Shown: positions 26,787 through 35,074 of the stretch, piece by piece
How positions within the stretch are numbered: the first letter of the stretch is position 1
Layout: every line of letters starts with the position of its first letter
Position numbers and translations under genes: made by a program
DNA from: Streptomyces sp. Tue 6430
GTDB lineage: Bacteria > Actinomycetota > Actinomycetes > Streptomycetales > Streptomycetaceae
Reading direction: 5' to 3'
Assembly (NCBI GenBank): GCA_021568835.1
Contig: JAKGSH010000006.1
Span: 1 to 64,000, forward strand
Length of the DNA: 64,000 bases
Notes under the pieces: generated by a model
Told to the model about the DNA's origin: nothing
The model's database searches: none
What the model saw: the letters and a program-made list of their open reading frames with translations, nothing else

Positions 26787-28459
26787 GACTGCTCCAGATA
26801 ACGGTGGACGAGCATGACGGCCATGGCTCCCTCTCCGACGGCGGACGCGACGCGCTTGGCGGACTCGGCGCGCGCGTCGCCCGCCACGAACACGCCGGGG
26901 ATGTTGGTCTCCAGGTGGTACGGCGGCCGGTCCAGCTCCCATTCCGCCGGCGGCCGCCCGTCCGGGGTGAGGTCCGGCCCGGCCAGGATGAACCCGCGCT
27001 CGTCGCGCAGCACGGTGCCGTCCAGCCAGTCGGTCAGCGGGGCCGCGCCGATGAACACGAACATCCACTGCGCGTCGACGAGTTCGCTCGCCCCGCTGTC
27101 CACGTCCCGCAGCGTGAGCTGCTCCAGGTGCTCCGTCCCGTGCGCGGCCTCCACGACGGTACGGGTGCGCACCGAGATGTTCGGCGCCTCCTCGATCTGC
27201 TGGATCAGGTAGTACGACATCGACGCCGCCAGGGACTCGCCGCGCACCAGCAGCGTCACCGACTTGGCGCCCCGCGCCAGGTACATCGCCGCCTGGCCCG
27301 CCGAGTTGGCGCCGCCCACGACGTACACGTCCTGTCCCTGGCAGGAGGCCGCCTCGGTGAGCGCCGAGCCGTAGTACACCCCGCAGCCGGTCAGGTCGTC
27401 GCAGCCCGGCGCCGGGAGCTGCCGGTACGACACCCCGGTCGCCAGGATCACGCTGTGCGCGGCGATCGCCGAGCCGTCGGAGAACCGTACGACGCGGGCG
27501 GCGCCGTTGGCCTCCAGTCCCGTCACCTCGCGCGCGGTGAGGATCTCGGCGCCGAACCGGGTGGCCTGGCGGCGGGCCCGGTCGGTGAGCTGCGCGCCGG
27601 ACACGCCGTCGGGGAAGCCGAGGTAGTTCTCGATGCGGGAGCTCTGCCCGGCCTGCCCGCCGGTCGCCGACCGCTCCACCAGCACCGTCCGCAGGCCCTC
27701 CGAGGCGCCGTAGACGGCCGCGCCGAGCCCGGCCGGGCCGCCGCCGATCACCACGAGGTCGTAGAACTCGGCCTCCGGCGTCGTCGCCAGCCCCACGCGG
27801 GCGGCCAGCTCGGGGGTGTCCGGCTCGGTCAGCGGCGTGCCGTCGGGGGTGATCACCAGCGGCAGCCGCCGGCCGTCGGCGCCGGCCGCGGCGAGCAGCC
27901 GCCGCCCCTCCGGCTCGTCGGAGGAGTACCAGCGGTAGGGGACCTGGTTGCGGGCCAGGAACTCCCGCACGTCGGAGGAGCGTGCCGACCAGCGGTGCCC
28001 GACGACCTTGGTGGCCGGCACGGGCCGGTGGTCGCCGGCGCGCCAGGCCGCGAGCAGGTCGTCCAGGACCGGGTAGAGCTTCTCCTCCGGCGGGTCCCAC
28101 GGCTTGAGGAGGTAGTGGTCGAGGTCGACCACGTTGATCGCGTCGATCGCCGCGTCGGTGTCGGCGTACGCGGTCAGCAGCACGCGCCGCGCGCCGGGAT
28201 GGATGTCCAGCGCCTGCTCGAGGAACTCGATGCCGTTCATCCGCGGCATGCGGTAGTCCGCGAGGATCACGGCCACCGGGTCGCCCCGCAGCTTCAGTTC
28301 GCGCAGGGCGTCCAGCGCGGACTCGCCGGACTCGGCACGCACGATCCGGTACGCGGCACCGTAGCGGCGCCGCAGGTCGCGGGCGACGGCGCGGGAGACC
28401 CCGGGATCGTCGTCCACGGTCAGAATGACGGTCCGCGCGGTCTCGGCGGCCTGTGCCAT
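26783..28459 (-). CDS. Response-regulator receiver fused to thioredoxin-reductase-like flavoprotein
   Basis: 558 residues. An N-terminal receiver (1-125) has the acidic pair in VDDDPG, the phospho-acceptor Asp68 in ILADYRMPRMNG and Lys119 in LLKPWDPP. A middle region (150-215) resembles a thioredoxin/glutaredoxin-like fold without cysteines. From about 232 an FAD/NAD(P) oxidoreductase follows (LVVIGGGPAGLGAAVYG; second nucleotide site VYVVGGANSAGQAAMYLARG; FVAGDARAESAKRV). The redox CxxC of thioredoxin reductase is absent: the matching place reads CGVYYGSALTE. Single-protein output of the kinase is likely. ATG 28459 follows GGGAG. Confidence 0.92.
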   Translation of the reverse strand: MAQAAETARTVILTVDDDPGVSRAVARDLRRRYGAAYRIVRAESGESALDALRELKLRGDPVAVILADYRMPRMNGIEFLEQALDIHPGARRVLLTAYADTDAAIDAINVVDLDHYLLKPWDPPEEKLYPVLDDLLAAWRAGDHRPVPATKVVGHRWSARSSDVREFLARNQVPYRWYSSDEPEGRRLLAAAGADGRRLPLVITPDGTPLTEPDTPELAARVGLATTPEAEFYDLVVIGGGPAGLGAAVYGASEGLRTVLVERSATGGQAGQSSRIENYLGFPDGVSGAQLTDRARRQATRFGAEILTAREVTGLEANGAARVVRFSDGSAIAAHSVILATGVSYRQLPAPGCDDLTGCGVYYGSALTEAASCQGQDVYVVGGANSAGQAAMYLARGAKSVTLLVRGESLAASMSYYLIQQIEEAPNISVRTRTVVEAAHGTEHLEQLTLRDVDSGASELVDAQWMFVFIGAAPLTDWLDGTVLRDERGFILAGPDLTPDGRPPAEWELDRPPYHLETNIPGVFVAGDARAESAKRVASAVGEGAMAVMLVHRYLEQS

Positions 28460-28846
28460 ACGTCTCCCACCCCGGGGTTCAGGACTCGCGGCACGGCGGG
28501 CCCCGCGCCGGTTCCCGCCCATCGTATGGTCGACGGCCCGCGTGCGCTCGGGGCCGGCGGGCCGTGCGCTCCCGGTACGGGACGGAGCACCGCCGGTCGA
28601 CGCGAACAGCGGGACCGGCGGCCGGTCCGGGGCCGGCCTGGTCTCGCACTCGTCGGCACAGCCGTCGGCACAGTCGTCGACCGCGACCCGGCCCGGGGCC
28701 TCGGCCCCCCGACGCCCCGGCGCGACCGGATCGGCCGCGTCGACGATCATCTGTTCCCCCTCCGAGGTCATGACCGGCGGCCGGTGGTGAAGACTGGACC
28801 CGACGAATCGATGTCGCGAAGTGAAGCGAAGCGGGGAGGCGGCGGA
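28460..28846. other. Divergent intergenic region
   Basis: 387 bases between the divergent receiver-flavoprotein and universal-stress genes. It must hold both promoters. I found no clear operator, hairpin or small gene; composition stays GC-rich. Confidence 0.5.
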
Positions 28847-29719
28847 ATGACGGGCCCGATCACGGCAGGGGTCGACGGAACGGAAGAGAGCCTGGCGGCA
28901 CTGGCCTGGGCGGCCAGGGAGGCCGTACGGCGGGATCTGGCGCTGCGGGTGGTGCACGCCTGGACGTACCAGCCGGACGCGGCGGCCGAGGTGGCGGACC
29001 GGGACGCCCAGCGGGACTGGGTGCGGGCCGCCGTCCGGGAGGCCGTCGCGGAGGTCTCGGAACGCCACCCGGGGCTGCGGGTGACCGGCGACGTCCTGGA
29101 GGGCGAGCCGGCGGACACGCTGGTCGCCGCCGCGGCGGAGGCGGAACTGCTGGTGCTGGGCTCGCGCGGGCACGGCGCGGTCGTCGGCTTCCTGCTCGGT
29201 TCGGTCGGCCAGCAGGTGATCGCCGAGACCCGCAGCCCGGTCGTCCTGGTGCGGGCCGGGGACAAGGCCGGCTCCGAGGTGGCCGGGCACGAGATCGTGG
29301 TCGGCCAGCACGGCTCTCCCGAGGACAGCGCGCCCACGCTGCGGTTCGCGTTCGAGACGGCGGCCGCCCGCGGCGCCTCCGTCCGCGCGGTGCGGGCCTG
29401 GACCCTGCCCCCGGTGTTCTCCTACAGCCCCGCCTCGCTCAAGCTGCTCGACGACGCGGGCGGCCTGGAGCCGTACGAGAAGAAGGCGCTGGCCGACGCC
29501 CTCGCCCCGTGGCGCGAACGCTTCCCGGAGGTGCCGGTGGTGGAACACGTGGAGATCGGCAGCGCCGGCCAGGTGCTGCTGTCGGTGTCCGGGCGGGCCC
29601 AGCTGGTGGTCGTCGGCCGGCGGGCCCGCCGTACCGCGGTCGGCGCCCGGATCGGCTCGGTGGCGCACGGCGTGCTGCACCACGCGGACTGCCCGGTCGC
29701 CGTGGTCCCGCACGAGTGA
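28847..29719 (+). CDS. Universal stress protein, tandem UspA domains
   Basis: 290 residues with two Usp domains. Domain 1 (1-145) begins ITAGVDGTEESLAALAWAA and carries the ATP-type signature GSRGHGAVVGFLLGSVGQQV. Domain 2 (150-290) begins EIVVGQHGSPEDSAPTLRFA and ends with GRRARRTAVGARIGSVAHGV, a diverged version of the same signature. Typical of dormancy, hypoxia or stress responses in actinomycetes. ATG 28847 follows GGGGAGG. It converges on the DUF4032 gene. Confidence 0.93.
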   Translation: MTGPITAGVDGTEESLAALAWAAREAVRRDLALRVVHAWTYQPDAAAEVADRDAQRDWVRAAVREAVAEVSERHPGLRVTGDVLEGEPADTLVAAAAEAELLVLGSRGHGAVVGFLLGSVGQQVIAETRSPVVLVRAGDKAGSEVAGHEIVVGQHGSPEDSAPTLRFAFETAAARGASVRAVRAWTLPPVFSYSPASLKLLDDAGGLEPYEKKALADALAPWRERFPEVPVVEHVEIGSAGQVLLSVSGRAQLVVVGRRARRTAVGARIGSVAHGVLHHADCPVAVVPHE

Positions 29720-29725
29720 CGCGGG

Positions 29726-29751
29726 CGGGCGCCGGGCTCGTCCGGCGCCCG
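29726..29751. terminator. Bidirectional hairpin between convergent genes
   Basis: CGGGCGCCGG, six bases, CCGGCGCCCG: perfect 10-bp stem between the universal-stress and DUF4032 stops. Confidence 0.65.
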
Positions 29752-29753
29752 GC

Positions 29754-30988
29754 TCACTCCGGCGTCGTCGGCTCCAGGGTCTCCCGCGCGCGGGCAGGAT
29801 CCTGGCGATGTAGTCCTGCACGGCCGTGTCGAGGCCGATGTCGTGCTGTGCGCGCTCCGACAGGTACCAGCGGTGCTCGAGGAGTTCGTGGTAGATCTCC
29901 GCCGGGTCCATGGAGCCGCGCAGCTCGACCGGCACGGCCCGCACGGTCGGCCGGAACACGTCCCGCACCCAGCGGTGCGCCAGCACCTCGGGGCGGGCGG
30001 CGAGGGGGTCGCCCGGGGCGTAGTCGTCCTGGGTGGCCATCCAGCTCTCCAGGTCGTTCAGCAGTCGTCTGGCCTGGTTCTCCTCGGTGTCCAGGCCGGT
30101 CAGCCGCAGCAACTGCCGCTGGTGGTGGCCCGCGTCGACGACCTTCGGCACGAAGGTGACCGTGTCGCCGTTGGAGGAGTGCTCGATCTGCATCTCCGCC
30201 ACGTCGAAGCCCAGCTCGTGGAGCCGGCGGATACGGCGCTCGATGTAGTGGTACTTGCCCGCCGGGTAGACGGAGGTGCGGGTCAGCTCCTGCCACAGCC
30301 CCTGGTAGCGGGAGCAGATCTCCATGCCGAACTCGACCGGGTCCACCGACGGGTGCAGGGCGCCGGAGGCCTCCAGGTCGAGCAGCTCACCGCTGATGTT
30401 CACGCGGGCCAGGTCGAGGTCGTAGTCGCGCTGCCCGGGGCTCAGCTGCGGGTGCAGGTCACCGGTCTCGGCGTCGACGAGGTACGCGGCGTAGGCGCCC
30501 GCGTCGCGCCGGAACAGGGTGTTGGACAGCGAGCAGTCGCCCCACGCGAACCCGGCCAGGTGCAGCCGCACCAGCAGCACCGCCAGCGCGTCCATCAGCC
30601 GGTGCATGGTCGCCGGCCGCATGGTCGTCTCGAACATCGACCGGTACGGCATCGACCCGCCCAGATGCCGGGTGACCAGCACCGGCTCCAGCGGGTCGCC
30701 CGCGGTGTCGACGCGCCCGGTGACCACGGCCAGCGGGTCGACGGCCGGGATGCCCAGCCGGTCCAGGTCGCGCAGCAGCTCGTACTCACGCAGCGCCGGG
30801 CGCTCGGCCAGTTCCTTGACGGCGATCACCTCGTCGCCGGCACGGGCGTAGCGCACCACGTGCCGGGAGATGCCGCGCGGCAGCGGTACGAGAACGTCCT
30901 CGGGCCACTCCTCCAGCGGAAGCTGCCAGGGCAGTTCCAGCAGCAGGGCCGGGTGCTCCGGGTTGGTGGCACTGATCTGCAAAGCCAT
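29754..30988 (-). CDS. DUF4032 protein with kinase-like fold (frame broken near C-terminus)
   Basis: About 411 residues after repair. N-terminal part resembles lipopolysaccharide-kinase/InaA-type small-molecule kinases: AVKELAERPALREYELL (Lys and Glu), HLAGFAWGDCSLSNTLF (catalytic Asp loop) and YLVDAETGDLHPQL (metal Asp). The DUF4032 C-terminal part follows (from about 190). The frame is lost at 29792-29794, 13 codons before the true end; adding one base gives LPRARETLEPTTPE. Without repair the frame runs on for another 3 kb, giving a spurious fusion. It starts nine bases after the metallo-hydrolase stop, so the two form an operon. Substrate unknown. Confidence 0.88.
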
Positions 30989-30997
30989 GGCCCGACC

Positions 30998-31755
30998 TTA
31001 GACGGCGTGTTCCCGGGCCCGCTGGGCAGCCTCCCGCACGGACCCCCGGTGCACCGGCCCGTGGCCGGGCAGCAGGGTGTCGGCCGCCAGGGAACCGATC
31101 ACCTCCAGCGAGGCCAGCGCGCGGGCCCGTTCGTGGTGGAACATGTCGGGCAGCAGCTGCGGTCCCCGGATCCGCGAGGTGGCGTGCCCGCTGACCAGCG
31201 CGTCACCGGAGACGAGGATCCCGGCCTGCGGGAGGTGGAAGACGGTGTGGCCGTCCGTGTGGCCGGGGTGTGCACGGGCACGGGCCGGCCCGGCAGGTCC
31301 AGCGCGCCGGTGGCGCCGGTGGCGGCGGGGAACGGCTCCGGGGCGGCGACCGGGTGCTGTTCGGTGCCGCCGGCGCGCAGCACGTGCACCGCCCACGGCA
31401 GGACGCCGGGCCGCCAGGCGTTGCGCAGCACCGTGCCGACGCTCACCTGCTGAAGGAAGTCCCTCCGGGCGTGCGGGACTTCGGCCGGATGCAGGTGAAC
31501 GGGCGTGCCGTACGCGGTGCGCAGGTGTTCGGCGGACCCGAGGTGGTCGTTGTGCGCGTGGGTGACGAGGACGGCGGTGACCGCCCGCGGCGAACTGCCC
31601 ACCGCCGCCAGGGAGTCCAGCAGCCGCTGCCGGTCCGCCGGGTAGCCGGTGTCGATCAGGGTGACGGCGTCGCCCTCGGTGAGGATCACCCAGTTGGTGT
31701 GGCCGCCGTGCACCAGGTAGGTGCCGTCCGCGACCTGCCGTACGTCTGCCCGCAT
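30998..31755 (-). CDS. MBL-fold metallo-hydrolase (frame broken once)
   Basis: About 252 residues. The metal site is THAHNDHLGSAEHL near residue 70, with later ligands in HTPGHTDGHTVFHL (restored by one C at 31265-31268), the bridging SGDALVSG and LPGHGP near the end. ATG 31755 follows AAGGGACG. The family covers glyoxalase II-like, lactonase and arylsulfatase-like enzymes; the substrate is unknown. It is divergent from a TetR gene and heads an operon with DUF4032, so it may be part of the TetR regulon. Confidence 0.88.
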
Positions 31756-31923
31756 GATCGTCCCTTGGGGTGAGGTCCGTCTCCGACGGGGACAGCAAAG
31801 CAGATCCGCGGGGTGCTCCGGCGGCGCCACGGCCGTCGCCATGGCCGTCGTCATGACCCTGGCCGTGGCTGTCGTCCTCTCCGTCGTCGTCCCCGTCGTC
31901 GTCCCTGTCGTCGGCACGAGCCT

Positions 31924-31962
31924 TTCGATACACGAATGCATCGGATACATTCCCGTATCGAA
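31924..31962. promoter_or_regulatory. 39-bp imperfect palindrome, probable TetR autoregulatory operator
   Basis: Arms of 19 bases begin TTCGATAC and end GTATCGAA, with inner GAATG and CATTC also paired; 16 of 19 positions match. It lies 12 bases before the TetR start codon and across the promoter, so the neighbouring TetR protein is the natural ligand. A dimer-of-dimers would fit the length. Confidence 0.72.
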
Positions 31963-31974
31963 CGGAGGCCCGAC

Positions 31975-32673
31975 ATGGCGGCGGAACAGACGGCGAGGCG
32001 TGTCACCCGGCGCCGGGCGCGCACCCGGGCCGACCTCCTCGACGCCGCCTTCGAGGTGTTCGCCGCCAAGGGCTTCGGGCGGGTCTCCATCGAGGAGGTC
32101 TGCGAGGCCGCCGGCTACAGCCGGGGCGCCTTCTACTCCAACTTCGCCAGCCTGGACGAACTCTTCTTCGCCCTCTACCGGCAGCGCGCCGACCTCATCG
32201 CCCGGCAGGTCGCCGACGCGCTCGCCGGGGACGGACCCGGCCTCGACGTGCCCGCGTCCGTGGACCGCGTCACCGAGGTGCTCCTCCTCGACCACGACTG
32301 GCTGCTGGTGAAGACGGACTTCCTCGTGCGCGCCGCCCGCGACCCGGCCGTCGCCCGGACCCTGCTCGACCACCGCGCGACGCTCCGCGGCGCCATCGCC
32401 GACCGGCTCGGCCGCGACAGCGGTCCCGGCGCGCTGCCCGCCGTCCTCGGCGACGCCGACGCCGCCGCCCGCGCGGTGGTCGCCGCCTACGACGGGGTCA
32501 CCACCCAACTGCTGCTCGACAAGGACGTGGACGGCGCCCGCGCCTGGCTCAAGCAGCTCCTCACCGCGCTGCTGACCGAAGGCGGCGCCCATCCGGAGCG
32601 CCACCCCGGGATCCACCCGGAGCGCCGCCCCGAGAGCCACCCGGAGCGCCGCCCCGGGAAGCACCCCGAATGA
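31975..32673 (+). CDS. TetR family transcriptional regulator
   Basis: 232 residues, ATG 31975 behind AACGGAGG. The N-terminal helix-turn-helix is clear (LLDAAFEVFAAKGFGRVSIE, then EEVCEAAGYSRGAFYSNFAS). The ligand domain is helical. The tail is a His/Pro/Arg repeat (HPERHPGIHPERRPESHPE) encoded by short tandem repeats and may be disordered. Its stop overlaps the start of the FAD dehydrogenase (ATGA), so it very likely controls that enzyme and itself through the palindrome at 31924-31962. Confidence 0.92.
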   Translation: MAAEQTARRVTRRRARTRADLLDAAFEVFAAKGFGRVSIEEVCEAAGYSRGAFYSNFASLDELFFALYRQRADLIARQVADALAGDGPGLDVPASVDRVTEVLLLDHDWLLVKTDFLVRAARDPAVARTLLDHRATLRGAIADRLGRDSGPGALPAVLGDADAAARAVVAAYDGVTTQLLLDKDVDGARAWLKQLLTALLTEGGAHPERHPGIHPERRPESHPERRPGKHPE

Positions 32674-34370
32674 GAAAGGCAACGGTCGCCATGGACGCGG
32701 ACGTCATCGTCGTCGGAGCGGGCCTCGCCGGCCTGGTCGCGGCGCACGAACTCACCAGCAGGGGCAGGCGGGTCGCCCTGGTCGACCAGGAGAACGCCGC
32801 CAACCTCGGCGGCCAGGCGTTCTGGTCCTTCGGCGGGCTGTTCCTCGTCGACTCGCCCGAGCAGCGGCGCCTCGGCGTCAAGGACTCCTTCGACCTGGCC
32901 TGGAGCGACTGGCAGGGCAGCGCGCAGTTCGACCGCACCGACGACGAGGACTCCTGGGCGGTGCGCTGGGCGCGCGCCTACGTCGAGTTCGCGGCGGGGG
33001 AGAAGCGGACCTGGCTCGCCGGGCACGGCATCTCCTTCGTGCCGACCGTCGGCTGGGCCGAGCGCGGCGACCTGCGCGCCGACGGGCACGGCAACTCCGT
33101 GCCCCGCTTCCACGTCGCGTGGGGGACCGGCACGGGCGTCGTCGAGCCGTTCGTGCGGTACGCCCGGCAGGCCGCCCGGGACGGGCTGCTCACCTTCCAC
33201 CACCGACACCGCGTCGACGAGCTGGTCGTCGACGGCGCGGGCGGCGCGGCGCGGGGCGTGCGCGGCACGGTCCTCGCGCCCGACGACTCGCCGCGCGGCG
33301 TCTCCTCCAGCCGCGAACGCGTCGGCGACTTCGAACTGACCGCCCAGGCCGTCGTCGTCACCAGCGGCGGCATCGGCGCCGACCACGACATGGTCCGCCG
33401 ACACTGGCCCGAACGCCTCGGCACCCCGCCCGCCGAGATGGTCACCGGCGTCCCCGCCTACGTCGACGGCCGCATGCTCGACATCAGCGCCGAGGCCGGT
33501 GTCCGGCTCGTCAACCGCGACCGCATGTGGCACTACACGGAGGGCGTCCGCAACTGGGACCCGATCTGGCCCGGCCACGGCATCCGCATCCTGCCCGGCC
33601 CGTCCTCGATGTGGTTCGACGCCCTCGGCCGCCGCCTGCCCGACCCCTGCCTGCCGGGCTACGACACCCTCGGAACCCTCCGGCACCTGCGCACCACCGA
33701 GGACATCGCCGGCTACGACCACTCCTGGTTCGTCCTCACCCGGAGGATCGTCGAGAAGGAGTTCGCGCTGTCGGGCTCCGAGCAGAACCCCGACATCACC
33801 GCCAAGGACCGCAAGGCCGTCCTGCGCGACCGCATCCTCGGCAAGGGCGCGCCGGCCCCCGTGCAGGCCTTCCTCGACCACGGCGCGGACTTCGTCGTCG
33901 CCGACACCCTCGACCGGCTGGTCGAGAAGATGAACGGACTGACGGAGAAGGCACTGCTCGACGCCGACGGCCTGCGCCGCCAGATCCGTGCCCGCGACCT
34001 CCAACTGGCCAACCCGTACGCCAAGGACGCCCAGGTGCAGGGCATCCGCAACGCCCGCCGCTACATCGGCGACCGGCTCGGCCGCGTCGCGACCCCGCAC
34101 CGCATCCTCGACCCCGCGGCCGGACCCCTCATCGCCGTCAAGCTGCACGTCCTCACCCGCAAGACCCTCGGCGGCATCCAGACCGACCTGGACTCGCGCG
34201 CCCTCGGCGCCGACGGCAGCCCGATCGAGGGCCTGTACGCGGCGGGCGAGGTCGCCGGGTTCGGCGGCGGCGGCGTCCACGGCTACAACGCCCTGGAGGG
34301 CACCTTCCTCGGCGGCTGCCTCTTCTCGGGGCGCGCGGCGGGACGGGCGGCGGCACGGCAGACGGGGTGA
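32670..34370 (+). CDS. FAD-binding dehydrogenase, 3-ketosteroid-dehydrogenase-like family
   Basis: 566 residues, or 559 from ATG 32691. The FAD site is at the N-terminus (VIVVGAGLAGLVAAHELTSRG and NLGGQAFWSFGGLF) and the second FAD segment at the C-terminus (EGLYAAGEVAGFGGGGVHGYN). Middle motifs (VVVTSGGIGADHDMVRRHWP; HVLTRKTLGGIQTDLDSRAL) match the large fumarate-reductase/KstD-type group often annotated simply as FAD-binding dehydrogenase. No steroid catabolism genes are nearby, so the substrate is open. It overlaps the TetR stop by four bases and is translationally coupled. Confidence 0.9.
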   Translation: MRKATVAMDADVIVVGAGLAGLVAAHELTSRGRRVALVDQENAANLGGQAFWSFGGLFLVDSPEQRRLGVKDSFDLAWSDWQGSAQFDRTDDEDSWAVRWARAYVEFAAGEKRTWLAGHGISFVPTVGWAERGDLRADGHGNSVPRFHVAWGTGTGVVEPFVRYARQAARDGLLTFHHRHRVDELVVDGAGGAARGVRGTVLAPDDSPRGVSSSRERVGDFELTAQAVVVTSGGIGADHDMVRRHWPERLGTPPAEMVTGVPAYVDGRMLDISAEAGVRLVNRDRMWHYTEGVRNWDPIWPGHGIRILPGPSSMWFDALGRRLPDPCLPGYDTLGTLRHLRTTEDIAGYDHSWFVLTRRIVEKEFALSGSEQNPDITAKDRKAVLRDRILGKGAPAPVQAFLDHGADFVVADTLDRLVEKMNGLTEKALLDADGLRRQIRARDLQLANPYAKDAQVQGIRNARRYIGDRLGRVATPHRILDPAAGPLIAVKLHVLTRKTLGGIQTDLDSRALGADGSPIEGLYAAGEVAGFGGGGVHGYNALEGTFLGGCLFSGRAAGRAAARQTG

Positions 34371-34420
34371 GACCGGGACCGGGCCCGCCCCCGGTGGCGG
34401 CGGGCCGCACCCCGGCCGAC

Positions 34421-34532
34421 GGGGGCGCCGTACGGAACCGGACCGGGGCATCGCACCCTGGCCGACGGGGGCGCCGCACCGCACCGACCGGGGCGCCGTA
34501 CCGAACCGACGGGGACGCCGTACCGAACCGAC
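34421..34532. repeat. Five tandem copies of a 22-23-bp minisatellite
   Basis: Units begin at 34421, 34444, 34467, 34489 and 34511 (for example GGGGACGCCGTACCGAACCG plus AC). It fills most of the gap between the FAD dehydrogenase and the convergent DUF488 gene. Confidence 0.85.
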
Positions 34533-34575
34533 CGGGGACCGGGCTGCGGGCCCCGGCCGGGCGGGCGGTCCGTCC

Positions 34576-34923
34576 TCAGCCGAGGAGACGGGCCAGGACC
34601 GCCGCGTGGCTGTGCTCCGGCTCCTTCACCGCGGTGAGCAGGGTCACCGGCCCCGAGGCCGCCGACTCCCTTACGCGGGCGAGGAGTTCCTCCGCCTCGG
34701 GCTCGGCCAGCTCGGCCTCGTAACGCCGTGCGAACTCCTCGTACGAGCCCTCGCCCGCGTGGTACCAGCGGCGCAGCTCGTTCGACGGCGTCAGCGCCTT
34801 GGGCCACTCGTCGACTCCCGCCGCGTCCTTCGCCAGACCGCGCGGCCACAGCCGGTCGACGAGGACGCGGACGCCGTCCTCCGGCTCGGGCGGGTCGTAC
34901 ACGCGGCGTACACGGACACTCAT
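34576..34923 (-). CDS. DUF488 family protein
   Basis: 115 residues, ATG 34923 behind GGAGAGG. It is the short DUF488 type: VRVRRVYDPPEPEDGVRVLV, DRLWPRGLAK, ELRRWYHAGEGSYEEFARRY and VTLLTAVKEPEHSHA. Cytoplasmic; the family function is unknown, though the conserved Arg/Trp/His residues suggest an anion or nucleotide site. It is divergent from the M1 peptidase gene. Confidence 0.9.
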   Translation of the reverse strand: MSVRVRRVYDPPEPEDGVRVLVDRLWPRGLAKDAAGVDEWPKALTPSNELRRWYHAGEGSYEEFARRYEAELAEPEAEELLARVRESAASGPVTLLTAVKEPEHSHAAVLARLLG

Positions 34924-35074
34924 GGGCGGCCTCTCCACGGGGCGGGCGGTGGTGCCGAGGGTAAGCACGGGCCGTCCGCCCACGCCGCACGGCTTGACCT
35001 GAACGGGGGCGAATCCGAAGGGCCGGTGCCTAGTCTGATCATGTTTGACCACCAGTCACCCCCCAGGAGCGCAC

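Noticed and set aside
25275..28100. A 941-residue frame before the histidine kinase
   Set aside because: Only the last 503 residues are kinase; the rest is an Arg/Gly-rich shadow of the flavoprotein gene. The GTG at 26786 with its overlap is the true start.
26804..29719. A 971-residue plus-strand frame ending in the universal stress protein
   Set aside because: The first 680 residues are antisense to the flavoprotein and have no family motifs. Only 28847-29719 is real.
26783..30988. A 1401-residue open frame on the minus strand
   Set aside because: It is DUF4032 running on after its missing base at 29792, through the antisense of the stress protein and into the flavoprotein gene. Not a real fusion.
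31774..31950. An N-terminal extension of the metallo-hydrolase to about 31950
   Set aside because: The extension is low-complexity (GTTTGTTTERTT) from a GACGAC repeat; ATG 31755 has a good ribosome site and starts the conserved domain.
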